Assembly: GCA_964439885.1 (NCBI GenBank)
Contig: CAYTPE010000009.1
Location: 1-24,978, forward strand
DNA from: CAYTPE01 sp964439885
Lineage (GTDB): Bacteria; Patescibacteriota; Patescibacteriia; Magasanikbacterales; GWA2-37-8
Reading direction: 5' to 3'
Length of the DNA: 24,978 nt
The stretch's first letter is position 1, and every line of letters starts with the position of its first letter. Below, piece after piece: positions 20,453 through 24,978 of this stretch. The notes under the pieces are model-generated. The model was not told the origin of the DNA, did no database searches, and worked only from the letters and a program-made list of their open reading frames with translations. The position numbers and the translations under genes were made by a program.

Positions 20453-22528
20453 ATGCCCCGCGAGTATTCCTTAGAAAAAACCCGAAATATCGGTATCATG
20501 GCGCACATCGATGCCGGTAAAACCACCACCACCGAGCGCATACTTTTCTACACCGGTAAGAAGCACAAAATCGGTGAAGTGCACGAAGGTGAAGCTACCA
20601 TGGACTGGATGGAGCAAGAGCGTGAACGTGGTATCACTATCACTTCCGCCGCTACCACCTGTTTCTGGAAAGGTCATCGCATCAACATCATCGATACTCC
20701 CGGCCACGTCGACTTTACCGTAGAAGTAGAGCGCTCATTGCGCGTGCTCGACGGCGCGGTGGCAGTGTTCGATGGTTCCCAGGGTGTCGAGCCACAGTCC
20801 GAAACGGTGTGGCACCAGGCCGACAAGTACAATGTGCCTCGTATTGCCTTCGTCAACAAAATGGACAAACTCGGCGCTGATTTTTACATGAGCCTTTCTT
20901 CTATTTTGGAACGTCTTTCCAAAGATGCTCGCGCCGTGCAGCTTCCGATTGGTGCCGACAGTACGTTCTCCGGTATCGTTGATATTATTGAACAGAAAGC
21001 CTTCAAGTTCGAAGGTGACAAGGGTCAAAATATCATCGAAATCCCTATCCCAGAGGACATGAAATCCCTCGTTGACGAGCACCGAGCCAAACTGATGGAA
21101 AAGGTGGCCGAAGCAAGTGATGACATGATGAATAAATATTTGAACGAACAACCGTTCACGATCGAAGAAATTAAAAAAGCAATTCGCTCCATGGTCGTGT
21201 CCGGTCGCATTTATCCGGTGCTCTGCGGCAGTGCGCTGGGCAATATCGGTGTGCAGCTCATGCTCGACGCGGTAGTGGAATATTTGCCAGCCCCAACTGA
21301 TGTGCCAGGTATCAAAGGTACCAACCCAGACACCGAAGCCGAAGAGATTCGCCACGTGTCCGACTCCGAACCGTTCAGTGCTCTCGCCTTCAAGATTGCC
21401 ACCGATCCGTTCGTGGGTAAACTTATTTTCTTCCGCGTGTATTCGGGTACGGTTTCCGCTGGTAGCTATGTGTACAACTCCACCAAAGGCACCAAAGAAC
21501 GCCTTGGTCGTATCGTGCGTATGCACGCCAACAACCGGGAAGACGTGACGGAAGTATACGCCGGTGAAATTGCCGCCGCTATCGGTCTTAAAGACGTCAA
21601 AACCGGTGACACGCTCTGCGATGAGAACAAGCCAATTGTACTCATGCCACCAACCTTTGCTGAGCCGGTTATTTCCATGGCTATCGAGCCAAAGACGAAG
21701 GCCGACCAAGAAAAAATTGGTCTGGCTCTCCAGAAGCTCATGGAAGAAGATCCAACACTCAAAGTTAAGACCGACGAAGAAACGCTCCAGACTATTATCT
21801 CGGGTATGGGCGAACTCCACCTCGATATCATCGTGGATCGCATGAAGCGCGAATTTAAAGTAGAAGTAAACGTGGGTGCCCCGCAGGTAGCCTACAAAGA
21901 AACTATTCGTAAATCCGCCGAGGCTGAAGGTAAATATATCAAGCAGTCTGGTGGTAAGGGTCAGTATGGTCACTGCTGGTTGCGCGTGGAACCCCAGGAA
22001 GCAGGCAAAGGGTTTGAGTTCGTGGATGAAGTTAAAGGCGGTGTGATTCCTCGTGAATTTATCCCAGCTGTAGAAAAAGGCGTGAAAGAATCACTCACTC
22101 GTGGTATCCAAGCCGGTTACCCAGTCGTCGATGTCAAAGTGACGTGTTACGATGGTAGCTACCACGAAGTAGACTCATCGGAAGTTGCCTTCAAGATGGC
22201 CGCTTCGTACGCCTTTCAAGATGGTTGTAAAAAAGCTTCTCCAGTGATCATGGAACCCATCATGCGCGTGGAAGTCGTGACCCCAGAAAATTTCATGGGC
22301 GATGTGATCGGTGACCTCAACGCCAAACGTGGCCAGATTCAGGAAATGACCGATCGCGGTCAGATGAAAGTGGTGAAGGCTATGGTACCACTCGCTAGCA
22401 TGTTCGGCTATGCCACAGCATTGCGCTCTATGAGTCAGGGTCGCGCCAGCTTCTCAATGGAATTCGACCACTACTCTGATGTGCCAAGCAATGTCGCGGC
22501 TAATATTATTGCCGGTAAACAGAAATAA
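20453..22528 (+). CDS. fusA: Elongation factor G
   Basis: 691 aa, translocation GTPase. G motifs: AHIDAGKTTT (G1), RGITITSAATT (G2), DTPGHVDF (G3), NKMDK (G4), GSAL (G5). Domains II-V follow, with GMGELHLDIIVDRM and GDLNAKRGQIQ recognisable. The start at ATG 20453 (MPREYSLEKTRNIG) is the family start; the open frame running up to 20369 is only the foldback element. Full length and intact. Third gene of the str operon. Confidence 0.98.
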   Translation: MPREYSLEKTRNIGIMAHIDAGKTTTTERILFYTGKKHKIGEVHEGEATMDWMEQERERGITITSAATTCFWKGHRINIIDTPGHVDFTVEVERSLRVLDGAVAVFDGSQGVEPQSETVWHQADKYNVPRIAFVNKMDKLGADFYMSLSSILERLSKDARAVQLPIGADSTFSGIVDIIEQKAFKFEGDKGQNIIEIPIPEDMKSLVDEHRAKLMEKVAEASDDMMNKYLNEQPFTIEEIKKAIRSMVVSGRIYPVLCGSALGNIGVQLMLDAVVEYLPAPTDVPGIKGTNPDTEAEEIRHVSDSEPFSALAFKIATDPFVGKLIFFRVYSGTVSAGSYVYNSTKGTKERLGRIVRMHANNREDVTEVYAGEIAAAIGLKDVKTGDTLCDENKPIVLMPPTFAEPVISMAIEPKTKADQEKIGLALQKLMEEDPTLKVKTDEETLQTIISGMGELHLDIIVDRMKREFKVEVNVGAPQVAYKETIRKSAEAEGKYIKQSGGKGQYGHCWLRVEPQEAGKGFEFVDEVKGGVIPREFIPAVEKGVKESLTRGIQAGYPVVDVKVTCYDGSYHEVDSSEVAFKMAASYAFQDGCKKASPVIMEPIMRVEVVTPENFMGDVIGDLNAKRGQIQEMTDRGQMKVVKAMVPLASMFGYATALRSMSQGRASFSMEFDHYSDVPSNVAANIIAGKQK

Positions 22529-22535
22529 AAAAGAG

Positions 22536-22620
22536 CCTGCCTGCTCAGGCAGGAAAAGAATTAAAGAGTAGTCAATAAAAATCTAAAAAAATATCCTACG
22601 GACACGTGGGATATTTTTTT
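22536..22620 (+). terminator. Terminator of the str operon
   Basis: A first hairpin (CCTGCCT 22536-22542, AGGCAGG 22547-22553) has no T-run. The second is a strong intrinsic terminator: ATATCCTACG (22591-22600), GACA loop, CGTGGGATAT (22605-22614), then six T, with an A-run before it, so it can act on both strands. It separates tuf transcription from fusA. Confidence 0.88.
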
Positions 22621-22635
22621 GTGAATAACGTATGG

Positions 22636-22664
22636 TTGTCATTGTCGAAATAATTTTGTATTCT
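22636..22664 (+). promoter_or_regulatory. Promoter of GC-rich unit B
   Basis: -35 TTGTCA (22636-22641), 17-base spacer, -10 TATTCT (22659-22664). Predicted start at A22671, 7 bases downstream, immediately before the GC-rich structured region. Confidence 0.65.
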
Positions 22665-22670
22665 AAAACC

Positions 22671-23085
22671 ACTCGCGCCCACACTCGGGCGCAGACCATG
22701 CTGCACCAGAGCTGCGACACTGACAGGAGCTTGCTCGCGTTCGCGCGGGCCATAAGCCGTGCCAGTGCCAAGGAGCCTAGTGCCAAGAGCCAGGGCTCGG
22801 CTGTGGAGAACGCGTCGCCTGCTGTAAAGCAGTCGATGGCGACCCAACACGGCAGTGTGGTTTGGTGTAAACGGCACGCAAGTACTTCTTATGTGCTGTT
22901 TCAACGAGTAAATGCGCCTCACTGACATGAGGCGCATAAAGTCGCGGCCCCAGGGGGGGGGCGCCTTCGGCGAGGGGTCGAGGGGTAACTTATGCTTTAT
23001 ATCCCTCAAAGGGGAGGGGTTGGGCGATCCGCGGCGTCGCCCTACTACCACCTTGTAAAACATCTTGCGACGCAAGATGTTTTTT
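22671..23085 (+). ncRNA. Putative structured non-coding RNA (unit B), unclassified
   Basis: About 415 nt from the predicted start to the terminator. Hairpins read by eye: GCGCCC-GGGCGC (22676-22693); GCTCGCG-TTCG-CGCGGGC (22733-22750; UUCG loop); GTCGCC...GGCGAC enclosing CTGCT-GTAA-AGCAG (GNRA loop, about 22815-22842); ATGCGCCTCA-TGAGGCGCAT with a 6-base loop (22911-22936). Two copies of AGTGCCAAG lie near 22765-22790. A 75-codon frame (ATG 22698) has no ribosome binding site and a composition of no known protein, so I take it as chance. The conserved GAGGAAAGUC of RNase P RNA, the tRNA-like ends of tmRNA and the SRP loop were looked for and not seen. The last 100 bases include repeat-like CCCTC/GGGGAGGGG sequence. 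Confidence 0.5.
23057..23085 (+). terminator. Intrinsic terminator of unit B
   Basis: Twelve-base stem AAAACATCTTGC (23057-23068) and GCAAGATGTTTT (23072-23083), 3-base loop, continuing in a T-run. Confidence 0.85.
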
Positions 23086-23094
23086 AATATTTTT

Positions 23095-23123
23095 TTGACG
23101 GGCGAAAAAAAATATGATTTACT
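23095..23123 (+). promoter_or_regulatory. Promoter of the 23132 gene
   Basis: -35 TTGACG (23095-23100), 17-base spacer, -10 TTTACT (23118-23123). Start predicted at about 23130, one or two bases before the ATG at 23132, so a nearly leaderless message. Confidence 0.5.
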
Positions 23124-23131
23124 TATGCAGT

Positions 23132-23404
23132 ATGGTAGCGTCATTACAGTATGGTGAAATCGAGGTCTACGGCATCAAATTTCCATACCACATAGATGCC
23201 GTCAAAACAACAAAAGGAAAATTTTGTTTTTCTGTTGTGGTGGAGTATCCGGGGAGCGATCGGCCGATAATTGCCGAGAGCAACGCCAAAACACCGGCAG
23301 GGGTTGTCAAAGAGTTAAATAATAGTGACTCCGACGTCCGAAGAATTATTGACGTCGCCATCCATACACGTCTGCGAGAAGGGTTCCCTGGCAACAGAAA
23401 ATAA
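23132..23404 (+). CDS. Small hypothetical protein
   Basis: 90 aa, not recognised. Strand-rich N-terminal half (ASLQYGEIEVYGIKFPYHIDAV, KFCFSVVVEYPGS) followed by a helix region (TPAGVVKELNNSDSDVRRIIDVAIHTRLREG); it resembles a compact alpha+beta domain, soluble and without a signal. An in-frame ATG at 23114 would add six residues but precedes the predicted transcription start. It stands alone between two terminators. Confidence 0.6.
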   Translation: MVASLQYGEIEVYGIKFPYHIDAVKTTKGKFCFSVVVEYPGSDRPIIAESNAKTPAGVVKELNNSDSDVRRIIDVAIHTRLREGFPGNRK

Positions 23405-23422
23405 ATTTATTTAAGAGCGATC

Positions 23423-23448
23423 ATCAACCAGCAATGGTTGATTTTTTG
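23423..23448 (+). terminator. Intrinsic terminator with GNRA loop
   Basis: Perfect 8-base stem ATCAACCA and TGGTTGAT around GCAA, then a T-run. 18 bases after the 23132 gene. Confidence 0.88.
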
Positions 23449-23496
23449 TTTCTATATATTATACAAAAATTTTTTTTAATAATTTGCTCACTATTT

Positions 23497-23569
23497 GTCA
23501 TTCCCGCGCAGGCGTGCCGGTAGAGCGTTAAATAGCACTCTTTTGTTGTTGATGAGCGGGTGCTTTTTT
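23497..23569 (+). repeat. Fragment of a TGTCATTC-type repeat, and a terminator-like hairpin
   Basis: TGTCATTCCCGCGCAGGCG (from 23497) matches one end of the TGTCAT element family, but its partner end is missing, so it looks like a decayed copy. A stem AGCACTC (23534-23540) and GGGTGCT (23558-23564) followed by six T (to 23569) could terminate transcription just before the unit C promoter. No gene is seen in 23449-23570. Confidence 0.45.
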
Positions 23570-23570
23570 G

Positions 23571-23599
23571 TTGACTTTATTATTTACTTACATTATTCT
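23571..23599 (+). promoter_or_regulatory. Promoter of GC-rich unit C
   Basis: -35 TTGACT (23571-23576), 17-base spacer, -10 TATTCT (23594-23599), the same -10 as unit B. Start predicted near A23607. The transcript would begin directly with a perfect hairpin (TGCGCGGA 23608-23615, TCCGCGCA 23622-23629), with the ribosome binding site starting at the foot of the stem. Confidence 0.65.
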
Positions 23600-23640
23600 G
23601 TTTCCCATGCGCGGAAGAGGCTCCGCGCAAGGAGGTGTCC

Positions 23641-23778
23641 ATGGACGCTCAGATCCAGTGGGCGGGGGGGACTCCCCCCAAGGGTGGTGGCCGGCCGGCC
23701 ATCGAGAATCCGGGTTCCCGAGGGAACCCGAACTCGGGGGTGAAGTCCCCCACCATCAAGAAGGGCGGCAAGAACTAG
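23641..23778 (+). CDS. Small ORF of 45 codons, GC-rich, with a perfect Shine-Dalgarno sequence
   Basis: ATG 23641 to TAG 23776-23778. AAGGAGG (23629-23635) with a 5-base spacer is an ideal ribosome binding site and follows a 5'-terminal hairpin. The peptide is Gly/Pro/Lys/Asn-rich and probably disordered (WAGGTPPKGGGRPAIENP, then SPTIKKGGKN), with net positive charge. All lysines are AAG and codons end in G or C, unlike neighbouring genes. The DNA contains a 9-base-pair hairpin (CGGGTTCCC-GA-GGGAACCCG) and a stem around the stop codon (GGGCGGC 23763-23769, GCCGCCC 23778-23784). No family is recognised. Together with the ORF at 18861 it forms a pair of similar design. Confidence 0.45.
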   Translation: MDAQIQWAGGTPPKGGGRPAIENPGSRGNPNSGVKSPTIKKGGKN

Positions 23779-23926
23779 CCGCCCGCCTCCAGTGGCGCGA
23801 CCCGTGATCGCGCTGCGCCCCGGGCGAAAGCCTGGGATGATCCGAAGGGGAGGGATTCCGCAACAAAAAGGGCGGCGGGCACGGCGCCGCCCCACTTCTA
23901 CATATTCTAATTTTGAACCTCATTAT
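23779..23926 (+). other. Structured 3' part of unit C
   Basis: No gene. Hairpins GCGCGA-TCGCGC (about 23796-23813), CCCGGGC-GAAA-GCCTGGG (23819-23836, one G-T pair, GNRA loop) and GGGCGGCG-CGCCGCCC (23870-23892). The GC-rich composition stops abruptly at about 23895. It may be a 3' UTR of the small ORF or the functional body of an RNA. Confidence 0.45.
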
Positions 23927-23960
23927 ACGCAATCTTGCCGCTTGGCGAGATTGCGTTTTA
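23927..23960 (+). terminator. Intrinsic terminator of unit C
   Basis: Thirteen-base-pair stem ACGCAATCTTGCC (23927-23939) and GGCGAGATTGCGT (23944-23956) with one G-T pair, loop GCTT, then TTTATTT. Confidence 0.88.
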
Positions 23961-23977
23961 TTTGGTGTTTTTTACAA

Positions 23978-24006
23978 TTGACATAGCCAACATAAATTGG
24001 TACTCT
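23978..24006 (+). promoter_or_regulatory. Promoter of the 24059 gene
   Basis: -35 TTGACA (23978-23983), 17-base spacer, extended -10 TGG-TACTCT (23998-24006). Start near 24013; the leader consists mostly of the 9-base repeat units. Confidence 0.6.
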
Positions 24007-24019
24007 TCACAACAATCAC

Positions 24020-24055
24020 AATCCGCGTAATCCAACGCATAATCAGTGTAATCCG
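24020..24055 (+). repeat. Four 9-base repeat units forming a 5' leader
   Basis: Units AATCCGCGT, AATCCAACG, CATAATCAG and TGTAATCCG run from 24020 to 24055, ending 3 bases before the ATG at 24059. They look like one arm of the 9-base-periodic element type found in tgt, here used as untranslated leader. Confidence 0.5.
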
Positions 24056-24058
24056 TAT

Positions 24059-24553
24059 ATGAAAAACTCCCAGCTCAACCGTGTCGTTCGACTTATTTCT
24101 CATACCAACGACAAAGCCATTGTACTCGACCAGGAAACCGAAGAGGTGGTAGTTATGCTGCCGCTCGATAACTACGAAAAAATGGTCGGTGTTTTTGACG
24201 AACCGTTCGACATGCCGCCGGCAGACGATTTCTTTGCTGGCGATATGCACACAGGAGAAGAAGTAGATACTTTAGCCTCTGCCGACCAAACAGATTCCAC
24301 AAGCACCATTGAAGAGCCGATGAGCTTCGACAATGAATTTAGCGCTGAAGCAGAAACCGAAATTGAGCCAGAACAGCAATATTTTGGCCAAGATAAGCCA
24401 AAAAATAACTTCTCTATCCCTCCGGAAAGACTTCAATTTTCCGAAGGGTGGGCGCAGGGCAACGCCGCGTCAGCCATCGAATCAGAAGAAAAATTAGACG
24501 ATTTGCCACACGATGAAGAAGAAGAAAAGTTTTACCTTGAGCCAGTCGAATAG
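24059..24553 (+). CDS. Acidic hypothetical protein
   Basis: 164 aa, not recognised. The first 50 residues are ordered-looking (RVVRLISHTNDKAIVLDQETEEVVVMLPLDNYEKMV), with a strand pattern and final helix reminiscent of the N-terminal part of Phd/YefM-like antitoxins, though no toxin gene is adjacent. The remaining 110 residues are strongly acidic (Glu/Asp-rich) and probably disordered, with aromatic-proline patches (FSIPPERLQFSEGW) that could be binding motifs. No signal or membrane segment. It has its own promoter and lies just upstream of tuf. Confidence 0.7.
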   Translation: MKNSQLNRVVRLISHTNDKAIVLDQETEEVVVMLPLDNYEKMVGVFDEPFDMPPADDFFAGDMHTGEEVDTLASADQTDSTSTIEEPMSFDNEFSAEAETEIEPEQQYFGQDKPKNNFSIPPERLQFSEGWAQGNAASAIESEEKLDDLPHDEEEEKFYLEPVE

Positions 24554-24561
24554 CTAGAAAT

Positions 24562-24630
24562 AGTCCATAAAGTTGAAAGTCCATAAAGCCCTTAAAGTCA
24601 AAAGTCTTAACTTTACGGACTTTACAGACT
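24562..24630. repeat. Foldback element with 7- and 9-base spacing upstream of tuf
   Basis: AGTCCATAAAG at the left end and CTTTACAGACT at the right end form imperfect inverted arms. AAAG/AAAGT cores recur at spacings of 7, 9, 9 and 7 bases. It lies directly after the 24059 gene and could serve as its 3' stem. No T-run follows. Confidence 0.65.
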
Positions 24631-24662
24631 AATTTGTCCACAATTTAAGCTCATGGTACCCC

Positions 24663-24690
24663 TTGCAATATTCTAGGGATTTGCTATAAT
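24663..24690 (+). promoter_or_regulatory. Promoter of tuf
   Basis: -35 TTGCAA (24663-24668), 16-base spacer, extended -10 TGC-TATAAT (24682-24690). Predicted start G24697. Confidence 0.75.
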
Positions 24691-24696
24691 CACTAC

Positions 24697-24808
24697 GCTT
24701 GTCTTTTACATTGGGACAAGCATACATTTTTATAATTTTAAAATCACTCGCGGTTGGATAAAAATCTGCGCCTGACCACTCAGGCCAGTGCCGCCAAGTA
24801 CTAATTTT
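24697..24808 (+). promoter_or_regulatory. tuf 5' leader with two hairpins
   Basis: The leader begins at its first predicted base with the stem GCTTGTC (24697-24703) and GACAAGC (24715-24721). A second hairpin, GCCTGA-CCAC-TCAGGC, lies at 24770-24785, 23 bases before the ATG. No clear ribosome binding site is seen. The 5'-terminal hairpin is like that of unit C and the Fn3 operon and may protect a highly expressed message. Confidence 0.45.
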
Positions 24809-24978
24809 ATGGCCGAGTTTGTACGCTCTAAGCCACACGTAAACATTGGTACCATTGGTCACGTTGACCATGGTAAAACCACCACCACTGCCGCCATCTT
24901 GGCAGTATTAACTGCGCACGGTCAAACCGCGCAGAAGAAAGGTGTTGATGATTTGGATAAAGCACCAGAGTCCAAAGC
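24809..24978 (+). CDS. tuf: Elongation factor Tu (5' part)
   Basis: The first 56 codons are present; the gene runs off the window. MAEFVRSKPHVNIGTIGHVDHGKTTTTAAI contains the G1 P-loop GHVDHGKT in the form specific to EF-Tu, and the KGVDDLDKAPESK stretch leads into the effector region. EF-Tu delivers aminoacyl-tRNA to the ribosome. It normally follows fusA in the str operon; here it has its own promoter, 2.3 kb away. Confidence 0.97.
   Translation, partial: MAEFVRSKPHVNIGTIGHVDHGKTTTTAAILAVLTAHGQTAQKKGVDDLDKAPESK

Noticed and set aside
19813..20541. 242-codon open frame antisense to rpsG
   Set aside because: Shadow of rpsG, the foldback element and the start of fusA; no ribosome binding site or promoter on that strand.
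20735..21973. 412-codon open frame antisense to fusA
   Set aside because: It lies opposite a fully conserved fusA, has no start signal, and its His/Phe-rich composition is what the complement of fusA codons produces.
22632..22925. 97-codon frame (or 75 codons from 22698) in unit B
   Set aside because: No ribosome binding site. The longer start is inside the promoter, and the composition reflects GC-rich hairpins. Treated as non-coding RNA.
22671..23085. Unit B as RNase P RNA, tmRNA, 6S or SRP RNA
   Set aside because: The invariant P4 sequence, tRNA-like T-arm and CCA end, 6S bubble layout and SRP GGAAGCAGCC-type loop were not found on either strand. A covariance-model search is still needed to be certain.
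23495..23743. 82-codon frame across unit C promoter
   Set aside because: It spans repeat fragment, terminator and promoter, so it cannot be read from the unit's own transcript.

Overview
The window looks like part of a genome of the Candidate Phyla Radiation (Patescibacteria), translated with the standard bacterial code (TGA is used as stop, for example at 2712-2714). The assignment rests on gene content and style: a giant single-pass surface protein made of Fn3 modules in one operon with a MacB/FtsX-type ABC transporter, a secreted beta-helix protein with Pro/Thr linkers, a ribosomal protein S12 with an extra segment, genes that appear to lack leaders, and many short-unit foldback repeats. 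No marker gene fixes the group within that radiation, and no rRNA, tRNA, CRISPR array or transposase was found. Two runs of exactly 10 N (237-246 and 8026-8035) are scaffolding gaps.

Layout. 1-76 is the tail of an unidentified gene. 88-1920 (minus strand) is a two-gene unit: a membrane-anchored NTF2-like protein followed by tgt, the tRNA-guanine transglycosylase. 1964-4804 (plus) is a promoter, an unknown protein with a possible winged-helix segment, and a UvrD/PcrA-type helicase that overlaps it by 4 bases. 4891-7662 is a secreted CBM - beta-helix - CBM protein with its own promoter. 7729-17596 is an operon of the 2261-residue Fn3 surface protein, an ABC ATPase with a long C-terminal extension, a MacB/FtsX-like permease and a small membrane protein. 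A putative zinc metallopeptidase follows from its own promoter, apparently as a leaderless transcript. 19126-22620 is a str operon (rpsL-rpsG-fusA) with a structured leader. tuf, which usually follows fusA directly, starts only at 24809. The 2.3 kb between them holds two GC-rich transcription units and two hypothetical genes.

Two themes stand out. First, short foldback elements, several built of 7- or 9-base units, lie between genes and also inside coding sequence. Three sit in frame in tgt and make the enzyme about 80 residues longer than usual while all catalytic and zinc-binding residues remain. Two heptad-periodic stretches sit in frame in the helicase gene at surface-loop positions. One element type, with TGTCAT...ATGACA ends, occurs both inside tgt and between rpsG and fusA. 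This resembles in outline the Rickettsia palindromic elements that insert in genes.

Second, three small GC-rich transcription units (about 18641-19110, 22636-23085 and 23571-23960) each have a sigma70-like promoter and an intrinsic terminator. Two carry a 39- or 45-codon ORF behind a perfect AAGGAGG ribosome binding site. The middle one has no ribosome binding site but folds into many hairpins, including UUCG and GNRA loops, and looks like an unclassified structured RNA. These units are the best candidates for something undescribed. All structures and periodicities were read by eye; no folding program or database search was run.
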